Position numbers and translations under genes: made by a program. DNA of 64,000 bases, from positions 2,108,001 through 2,172,000 of the forward strand of contig OW051497.1 of the NCBI GenBank assembly GCA_932521035.1, written 5' to 3'. Shown piece by piece: positions 1 through 11,176 of the stretch. The notes under the pieces are model-generated. The model had not been told where the DNA came from and did not search any database. It saw only the letters and a list, made by a program, of their open reading frames with translations. The DNA comes from Oscheius dolichura. Lineage: Eukaryota > Nematoda > Chromadorea > Rhabditida > Rhabditidae. Every line of letters starts with the position of its first letter. Position 1 is the first letter of the stretch.

Positions 1-1216
1 GAGGCACGCCATAATCTGCTTGAGGTGCTCTTGGTCGAGCTGTTCCTCGCTTCCCTTCTCCAGGTTAAGGTGGGGATCAAACAAGTAGCCCGTAGTAGAG
101 AGCTCGTAAGTCTGAAATAAATTTTGAGATAAAAAGAATGGAAGAACTCGCCATGGTACCGACACTCCATATGTCCAGAGCAGTGGTCAGTGGGGTGCCA
201 AGCATGACTTCAGGAGCTCGATATTCTCTCGTTGATACGACTTTTTTAACGCGGGGGGAAACCTTCCATTCGGCGCTCCCGAAGTCGCCAATCTTGACCT
301 GAAACATATTCTATTTTTTTGTTTAGAAGCAACTCTTACTGGATAGTGAAAGTCAGGACCGGTGGCCACGTCCTTCGCACTCAGAGGAGCCTTGTTCTTG
401 GCTAATTTCCACTGCAATGAGAGCTGTCATTTTTCCCCGGTTCCTACTTACATATGGTCCAGACCGGATGTCTTTGATCAAGGAGGGGTCCACGTCAATC
501 CCATTGGCGAGGCTTTCTTCTAAGCTGTCGACGGCGATCCTGTAGTAGTGCTCCGTCGGCAAGAGAACCATCACGTTCTCCGGCTTGATGTCCGCGTGAA
601 CTATTCGATGCCCATGAAGATATTGAAGGGCGAGTAGGACCTAAAACGAGCAAATTGGAAGAAGAAAAAGAAGTAGCTAACTTGTCGGGTGATCTTCTTC
701 ACCCATTCAATGGGCAATCCGTCTTCCCTGGCTGATATCACTTCCACTAGGCTGTATCCGACAGGCTGAAATGAACTGTTATGCACAAAAAGTGGAATAA
801 AAGGTACCTCCATGAGAATGACCTGAGTGCATTTATTCAACTTAAAGTGCCCATGGTACATTACAATGTGGTGTAGGCGGTGGTCGACGTCGTTCTTTTT
901 CCAGATTCTGTCGAAATTCTTACACAGTGAACATCGAAAAGGACAATAAAACCATACCGCAGCTTCGGTTTTCATATTGTAGTTGCAGGTTTCCTCCTGC
1001 TTGGCAATCTTGGCGACCTGCAAGGCCTTCCACCGCGCATTCCAGACCAACCAGCACGTACCGAACGTACCACTTCCAACAATGGCAATCGGGAGTACCG
1101 AACTGAGAGGAAAAACTTTAAATGATTAAGCGAAATTCTCACTTTCCATTTCCTCTCCCTTCCATTCGCTGTCCAACAGCTACTTTCGTGTCTTCATAGT
1201 CGTCGCCGTTGCTCAT
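1..1216 (-). CDS. SRPK-like protein kinase, copy A (3' end outside window)
   Basis: A serine/threonine kinase of the CMGC/SRPK type by motif. Exons read from the minus strand: 1143–1216, 958–1102, 808–918, 682–765, 452–640, 340–411, 152–298 and from 111 off the window. The start at 1216 gives MSNGDDYEDTK. Visible motifs are a glycine loop VGSGTFGTCW near residue 37, the beta-3 lysine in VAKIAK, the catalytic loop HADIKPEN near residue 153, DFG near residue 230 and YRAPEV near residue 250. About 75 residues separate HxDIKPEN from DFG, which is SRPK-like rather than CLK-like. HRD is replaced by HAD, but the catalytic aspartate is kept. The last visible intron has a GC donor. Substrates cannot be inferred. 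The C-terminal lobe lies outside the window. It is a tandem paralogue of the kinase at 2300–4593, with the same exon structure. Confidence 0.85.
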
Positions 1217-1628
1217 TGTTGTGAAACGGAGCTTATCCGTATTATATAAAAAACAGAGGAGATGGCGGGCAAACGGGCGGTTAATACTGGCAATTAATAA
1301 AAATACTGAAGAAAGTAACGCAATAGGGGTCATCTCGCTTTGTATGGAAAGCATTGCCTCTGAGCGCTTTTCGATTCATCGATTTTGCCCACAGTCGTCC
1401 AAAAAGACGCGAATAAAACAGATAAGTACGTTTGAAACAGCTGAAAGGGAATGATGGATTGAGAGGCAAACTTCTAGATGGATCGTACACGAGTATAACA
1501 CTAAATACTCGAAAGAAGAGAAATTTGGAAGAGAAAGTTTCAGAAAAGTTTACACAACCGAAAACGTAAGCTAGTAATTAGAATAAGCTGTATTGCCCAG
1601 ACAATGTTGATTAAAAAGTTAAGACATT
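1217..1628. other. Intergenic
   Basis: Upstream of kinase A. I see no coding exon or repeat here. It presumably contains that gene's promoter, but no element stands out. Confidence 0.5.
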
Positions 1629-2020
1629 TTATTGTGGATTAGACGGAGACTCCACTGTCCATTGTTGAGCTAGATATACTGCTGAATGCATCCCGAGCGC
1701 AGTTTTTAACTTCTTTGGTCCAAGTATCCTTCCCATTTTGACGTATTTTCTAAGGGTCTCGATCTGAAGCAGAACTATTTTTAAAAATAACTGAAAATGA
1801 ATACCTTCGTAAGTAAACCATTTGACTGCCTATTTCAGCCTTGCACAGCCTTCCAATGAAGACAAATACTCTTTGGGGCACTCTGAATTCTTGAGGAGGA
1901 AGAGGGCTCCTTCGCTTTCGAAAAAACTTCTAGGCGTCTTCAGTGTGATTGAGACCGTGAATACTCAAAAAGGAAGAGAACTGAAAGGAAATCTGATATT
2001 CAGGAAGGTTGCAAAACCTT
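1629..2020 (-). pseudogene. Decayed 3' end of the small basic gene (copy of 4988–5958)
   Basis: The last exon of the gene at 4988–5958 is recognisable here: a lysine-rich segment with YVKMGRILGPKK aligns to YMNMDSIFGRKK of the intact gene, followed by a shared stretch around the codons for the serine run. The preceding exon is also present near 1800–1850, but in the corresponding frame it contains stops (TGA after the codons for KAVQG). A one-base shift changes the C-terminus. The N-terminal exons are missing. It lies in the same relative position (downstream of an NMT end, upstream of a kinase) as the intact gene, so it is a relic of the tandem duplication. Confidence 0.7.
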
Positions 2021-2180
2021 AGAATGAACAAAGCGTAAAATAGTAATCATCCAAAGCTTTATTGTACAAGCAGAATTGATTAGACGAAGTTCTTGTACCC
2101 TGAGTCTGGACAATTGGGCATAAGAAAAGAAATAACTTGGGGGAAATTATATCACAAGAAAACTCGATATGAATATAATG

Positions 2181-2224
2181 CTACTGAAGAATGAGGCCGG
2201 CTTGGGAAGGTATCATTGGAGTGA
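2181..2224 (-). pseudogene. Relic of the last codons of N-myristoyltransferase
   Basis: The minus strand reads PMIPSQAGLILQ followed by a TAG stop, nearly identical to the C-terminus of the intact NMT gene ([12 protein letters not shown], ending at 6341). Nothing upstream of about 2224 matches NMT, because kinase B begins its 3' end at 2300. It marks the breakpoint of the segmental duplication. Confidence 0.75.
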
Positions 2225-2299
2225 TCAAGAGAAGTCTATCCTTGAATCCAGAACATAGCTTGTTTCGACTACTTCCTTCTCTTCCCTGCGCCCTTCGAT

Positions 2300-4593
2300 T
2301 CATTCTAAAACAACCTTTTTAAAGAAAGAAATGTCGCTCCGTACTGCTTTTTGCCGCTTGGCGACCTTGGCGTTCGTCGAAACGGGGACAGCAGAAGTCT
2401 CTCTCACTGTTCTTCTGGTGACCCGTACTGTCATCTCTCCATTGCCATTGGGCGTTCCTGTCTGTCCGGTCGGCTCCCTTGGGTTCTCCCGAGTCCTGGT
2501 TCGATTGGCAATAGGGCTGCTGGTGGCTTCCGTCTTGATGGCGGCCTGACGCATGGCTCTTCTAGAAGCAGCAGGAGCGCCGTAACCAGAAACCATGGTA
2601 TCCACAGATGGGCGTCTTCTCAGAGGCTCCATACTTCCACGATCTACTGCAGCTTCCTGAACTGGGATTTCTTCTGAAACCTCTCGTCGAGGAGAACGCG
2701 GTGGCGCTTCTACATCCTGATTCACCTAAAAAAATTGGGTTAAACAGGTATGTCGAAGACGTTTTTTTTTTTAAAAAAAACAAGTGAAACACCTACCGGC
2801 CTGTCTGGTACATGAGCCGCGTTGCCCTCCTCTGGAACAACTTCTGGGGGGACAATTCCCGCTGCAGGGGCAGGATAATATCCAATCAGCTGCACATCAT
2901 CGTCTTCTTCTTGAGCTGGGACCTCTTCGGGCACCTGTTCTTCTGGGATGTGGTCGTTGGCCAGTAGCTGTTCTCCTGGAATCCCTTCCGGCTCCTGCTC
3001 TTCTGGAACGGGGTCGTCGTGTTCCTCTCTCTGCAATTGATAAATTTCAAGTTTAGTAACAAACTCACGTCATTATAAACGAAAGCAGGATCTCTCTCTT
3101 TAAGGAAGGCATCAGTCAGAAGGGCAACCGCCGTACTTCTTATAGCCTATGGCATTATTCTTAGACAAACTAATAAAACCAACCGTATCCACAAAAAGCG
3201 TTTTTCTTAAGAACGCTCCCAGGGCGACGGTCATCTCCTTTTTGAAACCAAACTCGTTTAGCCTTGTGAAGATCGTCAAGATCGGGGGCACAAAGAAGTT
3301 GGCCTTAATTTTTAAATATTTCCAAATATTAAAATGTAAAACCCTGTGTTTCTTGCCTCGGCAATGGATCGGAATGTCCAGCATTTCCATAATTAGCCGG
3401 AGGTGCTGTTTGTCCACAGCTTCCTCATTTGCCCTTTGGAGATCATCTATACGGGGGTTAAGCAAGTAATGATTGGTAGCCAACTCGAACATCTAAAACT
3501 AGTATTTAAAAAAGCAGAATAGAAGAATTCACCAGGGTTCCAAAGCTCCATATGTCGAGGGCGGAAGTCAACTCAGTTCCCAGGAGCACCTCTGGGGCCC
3601 GATACTGTCTGGTCGAGACGACGCTTCCTCTTTTCAACGGAACTTCTTCGGCACTTCCGAAGTCCCCTACTTTGACCTGAAAAACATTTTAATCTTTTGG
3701 AATACAAGCAATACTTACTCGGTAGTCAAAACGAGGACCTGTGGCTACATCCTTGGGGGTCCAGGGTCTGGAGTTCTTGATCGCGTCCCACTGTAAAGAT
3801 AATTGTTACTCTTTCCAGATTCGTACTAACGTTTGTGTAAGCATAACTGATGTCGGCAATCAACTTTGGGTCGAAGTCGGCCCCGTCGACAAGGCTTGTT
3901 TCCAGAGAAGAGACGGCCAACTTATAGAAGTGTTCGACGGGGAGTTGGACCATCACGTTCTCCGGCTTGATGTCCGTGTGGATGATGCCGTGGCCATGGA
4001 TATACTGCAGGGCAAACAATATCTTAAATGTACAAAATCAAAAACGAAAAAGAAGTAGCTAACCTGCTTGGCGATCTTCTTCACCCACTCGATAGGGAGG
4101 CCATCTTGAGAGGCCTCGGTGATCTTCTCCAGGCTAAATCCCACCGGCTGAAAAGACTTCTTGGTTCAGTAAATGGAATAAAAGATACCTCCATAAGGAC
4201 CACTTGAGTGGTTTCGGTCATTTTGAATTGTTCCTTGAAGAGCACGATGTGCTGGAGGTACCGGCCGAGGGGGTCAGCGCGCCTCACCTTTTTAAGAAGC
4301 TGAAATAAAGGCAAACATGGAAAAAAGAAATTAAATCATACCCGGAGTTCGGCTTTCACGTTGTTATCGCAGTCTCTGCTCTGTTTGGCTACCTTAGCAA
4401 CTTCAAGGGCTTTTGCCCACGCATTCCAAACCAGCCAGCATTTGGCGAAGGTCCCACTTCCAATGGCTTTGATGGGATAAATCCCTCTGAAAAGATCACA
4501 TTGAACGATTGAACAAAAGCCTTACATTTCACTCCCTGGAAATTGCTTTCCAACAGCTAACTTAGTTTCTCGGTAATCAACTCCAACGCTCAT
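2300..4593 (-). CDS. SRPK-like protein kinase, copy B, with long charged C-terminal tail
   Basis: A complete paralogue of kinase A, about 607 residues. Exons: 4526–4593, 4342–4486, 4189–4299, 4064–4147, 3831–4022, 3719–3790, 3533–3676, 3343–3492, 3184–3303, 3069–3146, 2797–3030, 2300–2725. Motifs: glycine loop IGSGTFAKCW, VAKVAK lysine, HTDIKPEN with catalytic Asp near residue 153, DFGSAE near 229, YRAPEV near 250, and a C-lobe end RSTAVALLTDAFL near residue 365. After the kinase fold comes a tail of about 220 residues. It is first glutamate/proline rich (repeated PEEQVPEEVP-like units) and then rich in Arg, Ser and Thr. Two introns near 3304–3342 and 3147–3183 are only 37–39 bases, so their exact ends are less certain. 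Substrates are unknown; SRPK relatives phosphorylate SR-type splicing factors. Confidence 0.88.
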
Positions 4594-4987
4594 ATTTCTG
4601 TAACGAATATTATCGGTAGAACAAAGTTAAAAAAGAGTGAATGGCAGCTGTAACGGCCAGTTAATAAAAGCATTAAAGAAAGGCACGCGAGAGGAATCGC
4701 TTCGCTTTTAGCCGAAAGCGCTGCCTCTGGCGGCATTTCTATTGATTGATTGTACTCCCCAGCCATCCACAAAGATGCGAATAGAGCAGTCTGCAACAGC
4801 TGAGGAAAAGGCCCACTATTGGTTCGATTGACACACTTCTAGACGGGTTGAGACAACAAAAAAAGAAGAGAATTGGGAGGTAGTGCAGGGAAGTTTGGAT
4901 AACCTAAGAAAATAAACAGACGTGAAATATTAACATTCTGAAGTTTTATTGTACAAACAGACAAGGAATCAGCGGGTTATAAACAAT

Positions 4988-5958
4988 CTATTGTCGAACT
5001 TGACGAGCAGTCCACTCCACTGTTGAGCTAGACGAACTGCTGCTTGTGTTTTGCACCTTTTTGAGGGTATTTGACTTCTTCCGTCCAAATATACTGTCCA
5101 TGTTCATGTATTTTTTAAGAATCTCGAAAGTCTGAAATAAAACTATACGAAAAATGGTAATAAATGACTACCTTAGTCAGGAAATCACTTGACAGACTAT
5201 TTCTCCTCTTCACAGCCTTCTTCGCCTTCTTTTCGAAAGATTTCGACGGCTGAAGTAGCAAGGGGCCGTTAATCTGGAATCTCTTGTTGAAGAGAAAAAA
5301 CGAATGGCTGCTTACCGGGACGAAGACTGAAGGGGAACGGTTTTTATCTTCTTCCTTATCACAAAATAGCGATGTCGTTCGCAGAGGAACATCTGGTGGC
5401 TGTTCTTGTAAAATATTAACATTGTAGGCTTGGTAATTCTTCCATTTTTCGATATCGTCATCATTTATTAGAAAACTTTTTCTATAAATCTGAAGAAACT
5501 CGAATATTTCTTGAAATAAAATGAAAACTAACCACGTCAACGCTGCATACCCGTTTCCTGAAAGATTCTCGATATCCTTTTGTTCTAAAACTTCTTTTAG
5601 AAGATTTCTGAGGTCTTAAACTTGTCTAAAAATATTTATCTATTAATAAAATCAATAAAAAGTAAGACTTACGATGGAATTCCTAACCAACGTCCAATTT
5701 TCGCTCGTTGAGGCGTCCTCTTGGAAGGAATTCCGTTTAAAATTAAAAGGGAAGGCAGACGGACGTAAATTCTAGAAAGAAAAATGTTTATGAAGTTTTT
5801 AAATGATTAAAATCAATAGAAATATGATGTGAACTTACTACATTTGGGTATTTGGATGGCGTGGCTTCTCGGTTCCACTCGTCGACGGGAAATTGCTTGA
5901 AAGAGAGGAACAGTTGTCCTGTTTCTTCGTGACTGGAAAACGAATTAGAATAGGACAT
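4988..5958 (-). CDS. Unrecognised small basic protein (243 aa)
   Basis: Exons: 5839–5958, 5673–5771, 5533–5625, 5316–5489, 5172–5273, 4988–5131, all with GT–AG introns in frame. The product starts MSYSNSFSSHEETG and ends in a serine run and ARQVRQ. It is hydrophilic, with clusters of Lys/Arg (around residues 75–95 and 190–200) and no membrane segment or signal peptide. I do not recognise a domain. It lies between NMT (upstream) and kinase B (downstream), all on the same strand with gaps of about 380–400 bases; this is a little wide for a nematode operon but possible. A truncated copy sits at 1629–2020. Confidence 0.7.
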
Positions 5959-6340
5959 CTAGACTCCAGAAACTTGGATATATTCAAAGAAGATTATGCA
6001 AATTTTGAAGAAGCAGGCGCAATCTTCGCTTTGCTACAGATAACACCGCTTTCCGGCCTTCTTTAACGAGAAGAGAAGCTTTCTCTTAAAGAATAGAGAG
6101 AACATGGTCGGACTTACAACTAAATTTGAGGAATTAAGCAAAACGCAATACGTTATATTCATTTGTGCAAAAAACCATTCTACATGGCCAATTTTACAAG
6201 CGGTATGACTCTGCAAACGGAATCACATGGGGAATTTCGAAATGGTTTATGATTGATGACGGGTTACGATAAGAACAACAAAATAAACGACGAAAATCAT
6301 AGGACAACATAGATGAAAAGGAAGTAAAATGTGAATTAAG

Positions 6341-8278
6341 TTACTGAAGAATGAGCCCGACTTGAGAAGGTATCATTGGAGCGCATTTCCAGTTGTACAG
6401 ATAATATTGGAGCCGGCCGGTGCCATTTCCAAACTTCAAATCGGCGAAGAAATCTTCGTTGTCCATGCAGTCGAGAGCATTAAAGACGTCGAATCCGTTC
6501 TAAAACTCGAATTAAGTTTCTAAAGTATTCGGCTAGATATGGAATTGCCCCGCTAATTTGAAGGCATTTTCCTCCGCTACACCGCACAGCTCAGATGGCG
6601 GAAGAGCTCTTTCTTTCAGTTTTACTGCGCACGAAATACTGACAAACGATTTTCGGAACAACTTAGCGCCAATAATGTTACAGAGAACATCCTATGCCGC
6701 GGGTAATGCACATTGGGGCCCGCGACTCACGTTCTGAGCGAAAACAAAGCAATCAGCCACCAGATCCTTCAACGGCGTGACAGTGGCTGCGTGATAGTAG
6801 AGATAGGCACCCAGGATGCTCTTATAGACGGGATGATCCATTACAGTAGAGGGAAGACAGTAAAAGGATATGAAGTCCGTAACTATACCGCTGTTCTGAA
6901 CCGAGACGTTAGATTTTCTTGAAGTTAAGCTAACCTCAACAACATAGGAATAGATAACTTTTTCCCTGCTAAGGAAGTTGTACTTGAACTCTGCTTCTGA
7001 GTAGACAGGTGCAATATTAAACTTGCTCAGGTAGTCATTGAGAAGGTTATGGGCTTGAGGAATGTCTCTTTCTTCAATTGGCCGAATACCTTTTGTTTTT
7101 GGGTCCTGAAAACAGCATAGCCTATAAACTAAGCTATGACGAACCTTAGCAACCCTGTAGAGTTTTGTAGCTCGAGCTAAGGTCATCTGCATCGAAGATA
7201 AGGTTGAGAAGCCACAGGCAACCAACTTCTTTGGGTTTAAAGACCGATGATGGTATCTAGAAGTGGAGAGCCGTAGGGGAAATTTGGAAAACACTTACTG
7301 GCAGAAGGCAATAGGCCGTGGTAGGACAATTCCAGCCGTGTAGACAGCCTGGTTGAAGTTGAGAAGGTTAGCCCGTCTTGTGATCTCCCTAATCAGGACA
7401 GGTGCAACTTTTTTCCCCCTGAAAAGCAGAAGGATTAGAAAGGATAATCTTCCAGACCTCAGCTGCTTATGGACACAGAGAAAATTGATTTCTCCCATTC
7501 TGATGACCTTATCATAGACGCGAATGTTCTGAGGAATTGAGCTAATAAAAGCTACCAATCGGCCAGTCATTTTGGCGCGGACTCCGCATAGTAAATTCGG
7601 GATCCAACCAGGTACACGGAGAGTCCTGAAACTATTGGTAAAGAATACGGGGTTGAACAAACCAGTCAAGGAACTTCGGTGAATAATCAAACCGAAATTT
7701 GCACTGATTGTCCTCGACATAGTTTTCAGTGAGGAGAGTATAGAGATCTTTCAGATGCTCAGCATTGTCCAGGTTAATATCGGACCATTCAAAGGCTTCT
7801 GGCAGGGAGTAGGGCTCCTTACGGATCTAGAAAAGAGTTTCCGAGAAAAAAAGAGCAGCATACTTTGGCTGGATCGACGTCATCCTCTATAAAAGTGTTC
7901 ACCGAGGTTTCAATAACGTCGCCGTATTGAGTACATGGCTGTGTGTTCCAGAACTGGTGGGACTTTTCACCCTTGCCAAAGAATCTGTTTCGTATGCGTT
8001 GGGTAATATCCAGCCCCACGATCGGAAATAATCAAATATTAAAATGAACAACGAAAGGAACTCACAGCTTCGGTGTTTACTTCCTGATCGCGGGATTGGT
8101 CTTTTGGGTCCAGAGACATTATTTCCATCCTTTTTCTCATGGAGAGTGCTTTGAGGGTTGGATCTTGTAGAACCACGTGCTCCAACAGCGCAGGAGGAGC
8201 TTCTTGTCCCCGTGGAACAGGGCTCTCCTCTTCCGAGCGCGCATCATTAGCGTATATGGAAGTGTTTTCAGCAGCCAT
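6341..8278 (-). CDS. nmt-1: Glycylpeptide N-tetradecanoyltransferase (N-myristoyltransferase)
   Basis: Transfers myristate from myristoyl-CoA to the N-terminal glycine of proteins in the cytosol and on ribosomes. Exons from the 3' end: 6341–6499, 6731–6895, 6935–7105, 7145–7256, 7300–7418, 7458–7625, 7663–7826, 7864 to about 8010, and about 8064–8278. Diagnostic NMT segments are all present in order: [65 protein letters not shown]-like [43 protein letters not shown], and a C-terminus ending LILQ as in the family. The N-terminal exon is variable and acidic; I chose the start at 8278, although the frame stays open to 8374. The intron between the first two exons lacks an AG acceptor in the required phase (see findings). 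Confidence 0.95.
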
Positions 8279-9026
8279 ATCTGCAGCAGAATTGTGAGAG
8301 GCGCCGCCGAGGGCTGGATATCTTGATAGGTATCCTAGGTAACGGAAAGAGGCGCGTGGGGGAGATACTACCAATTAGAGGCGGGCGGCAATTCGTGAAC
8401 TTTAAACAGCTATTTGCGAGGAAGATAATCGCGAAGGTTTAAAAATAACTAATGCAGAAGATGAGACCAATATGCCAATGACAGGGGTTTACAGGAAGCG
8501 AGCCTTCAAAGTCTCCGGGGATCATAATAAGAGGATGTTCATTTCTCTCCAGAAAATGAACGAACCTTTGCGATACAGCCAATGGAAAGTAATTCGACGA
8601 TTACGGTCGAGAAAGGACAGTCGATAAACGAAATGTGAGAAAAAGCGCTGGCAAATACTATTAATGCGATAGTTTCCCCTTTCCCACCCTCCGAGAGGGG
8701 GAGAATTTCATCGATCACAGACAGTCGCTGAGGAAAGGAAGTCTTGCTAGTGAATGAGGGACTGGTAAACGTTCCTAATGTTTTTTTCCTAAATTGCTCT
8801 TGTGTTCGTTTGCCATTCATCGGCGTTCCTACGAAGACATCAATCTACTGATAAGGACTGATAAAACTGGCGTTCCCCTACGCAGAATATAGGGATATAC
8901 AATTAATAACTGCCCCTGCATTGAAAAGGTAAAAAATTGGAAGTTTTGATTTTTTTTTGTTTTGGTTTAACTGTGGCATTGTGGTGATGGAAAATATGCA
9001 GCGTCGAAAAAAGCAAAAATCTTTCT
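8279..9026. other. Intergenic
   Basis: The NMT frame remains open to 8374, so its start could lie there. Beyond that I see no supported gene or repeat. Confidence 0.5.
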
Positions 9027-9126
9027 GCACGGAGTGGGGTTCGAACCCACGATCTCTTGCGAGAACCAGAATGCTTACTATTTCAACGCTTAAGTCTGGC
9101 GCCTTAGACCGCTCGGCCATCCGTGC
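9027..9126 (-). tRNA. tRNA-Leu (anticodon UAA) with a 17-nt intron
   Basis: On the minus strand the acceptor arms GCACGGA and TCCGTGC pair perfectly. The T arm GTGGG-TTCGAAC-CCCAC is canonical, and a long variable arm marks a type II tRNA. The anticodon stem CCAGA/TCTGG encloses CTTAAG, giving anticodon TAA (Leu). About 17 extra bases follow position 37, the standard site of tRNA introns. Confidence 0.93.
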
Positions 9127-9587
9127 GCGCATGTCGAATAAAACCCATGCGACCAGCTAGTCTGGCGGGTTGCCTGGTCGATCCCTTGTGAGGGAGTGAG
9201 GGAGAGGAGGGGAAATTGATCATAATCTCTGTAGCCTGAGGGTGGGATGACGATTGCGTGGACGACGGCAGTTGGCGCCACAGTTCATGCGGTTCTAACG
9301 CCTTTCAGGAAGCAAATCTGGGAAATTTTGATATCCCGTTAGAGTACTGTCCATCCTGGTCAACCTATCTCATTGGATAATCTCACATGTTGGATAAATT
9401 GTTTTCCATTATTCAGCCAGGGAAATGTAGGCGGAAGCACTCTGGGTCTCAAACTGCGCCCTACTTTTCTGAGGCCGATGGAAATGAGCAAACAAATACA
9501 GTTGGTTAGCTTTATACGATAATCCATTAGTCTCGCAGCAGTATGCGATTTTCCAAGTTTTCTTAGGTGGAAATAATGAAGAACAAT

Positions 9588-9967
9588 TCACCGGTGATCG
9601 TCATCATGGCCAACAACTCTGAAAACAGCGGCCGAGCATCAATTTTCAAGGAAAAACTGCTCTTTCCAGCGGATAAAACCAACCTGTGATAGATGCAGGC
9701 GAAAATGGCCAGGACAACCATTTCAGTGGGCTTTAGACTGAGAAGCTGGTGAGTGCTCAACAGGTTCAACTGCACAGCTAGCCAGACCAGAAGGGCAAAA
9801 ACAAGAAAACGAACTAGGCTAGGTATCATTGCAGTATATAGGGGAAATATCAATATTCCGGGGGAAGGGGCTGCTACAATCCACCAGGTACAACTACAAA
9901 AGTATGCCGATAACAAGAGAAACATGCGATTTGCTGTCATTATAGGAAGAGAGGGGCAATGGGGCAT
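9588..9967 (-). CDS. Possible small membrane protein
   Basis: The frame starts MPHCPSLPIM and reads through a strongly hydrophobic stretch. At least two membrane-spanning segments are visible, around residues 15–35 and 50–75, then LSLKPTEMVVLAIFACIYHR. A 60-odd-base intron would end at a TTTTCAG acceptor and lead to a short tail VVGHDDDHR and a stop at 9588. No family is recognised, and coding status rests only on an open frame and plausible splice sites. Confidence 0.35.
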
Positions 9968-11176
9968 GTGAAATGACAAAGAAAAGAACATCCTCTCGGT
10001 TGGAGCTTGACGGCAAAATTTCTTTTCCTCAGATTTTACGTTTTCTGCTAAATTACCGGGCGTTCCTACATTTCCAGAATTATGTCTACAAATTAAATTT
10101 TGTCCCGTTTCCTTAAAGGGACAATCTCGCACTAGTTTGGTTGTGCACGAATTAATGTAGAATTTGGCTTTGGCGGCTTTTCTGGCAATTTCAATTTTAT
10201 TGAAAACTCGTCATTTTGTATTTTCGCATTATATTCTTTGTTGCATATGATTCGCTAGCTTCTGCTGATCATTTTGATATAAAGAAATGCAAGGAATAGT
10301 GGAAAATACGAGCGAAAATGATTTTTAACAAATAGCAGTAAATCTGCTCTATCTTATCGTACACACTTTTGTGTACGAAGGGACCTGTGCGAGACTGTGC
10401 CTTTGAAGGGACTGTCAGGGACCTTATTTGGTTACGGTAAGCGCGCCATCAAAATTTCACGAATTCATAATATTTTTACGGAATATGTCACCATAGACGA
10501 TCAGAAAATGTCAAAAAACGAAAAAAAATTCAAAAATTCGTGTTCCGCCCATGCGCGCCAAAGGCTGAGGACGCTAGTTAGTTCAGTCGCTTCGGGACTC
10601 GCTACCGGAAAAAAAGGTCCCTGACAGTGCCTTTAATTCTGAATGTGCTGTTCCGGTATGAGCTGGCAAACCAGTTCATGTGGCGTTAGTTTATTTTTTT
10701 AGGCCGGTTCGCTCTAATTCTTTCCGTTTTTCTTTTGATTTTCAGGTGTTTACCGATTCACTAATTAAAAATATATTGTGAACAGTTCTTTTATTACATT
10801 TTATCATAAATTTGACCGGGTTTGCCACTCTCAGCAAATTTGAGAAGGGAACTGACCCGAAAATGACCAAAAATTGGGAAAACGACCACTTTTATTCTAT
10901 TTCCTCAAACACTATTTGTTATTGTATCTAAATGTTCTCTATTTTACTTTACAACAATTTTTATTCGCAGTAAAAGTTCCTGTAAAAAGCGATACGCAAT
11001 TGCGGCAGTATCCCGCGTGCTTTTCTGCATTTGGCAAAGCGAATAGATTCCGTCCATTTCCGCTTGTTTTTAAAAGTTTCCACTTTACTTTTTCTCTAAT
11101 TTCGTGATAAAAAAGGATGCCCATTTTTTCACTTTATTTTCTCCTGGTTTTACCTAATATTTCGTGTTTTCAGAGG
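9968..11176. other. Intergenic, AT-rich, with one inverted-repeat element
   Basis: No supported coding exon. A short hairpin with 9-bp arms (TCGTACACA / TGTGTACGA) lies near 10360–10380, just outside the inverted-repeat element listed separately. A TTTTCAG directly before the ATG at 11177 looks like a spliced-leader acceptor for the next gene. Confidence 0.5.
10410..10628. repeat. Short inverted-repeat element (MITE-like)
   Basis: The ends are inverted copies: GACTGTCAGGGACCTT at 10410–10425 and AAGGTCCCTGACAGT at 10614–10628, separated by about 190 bases of non-coding, AT-rich sequence. The short motif GTGCCTTT also occurs just outside both ends. A non-autonomous DNA transposon is the likeliest explanation. 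I could not identify a clear target-site duplication. Confidence 0.6.

Noticed and set aside
601-1050. Long minus-strand frame in kinase A
   Set aside because: It is partly exon and partly read-through into introns; the spliced kinase model explains it.
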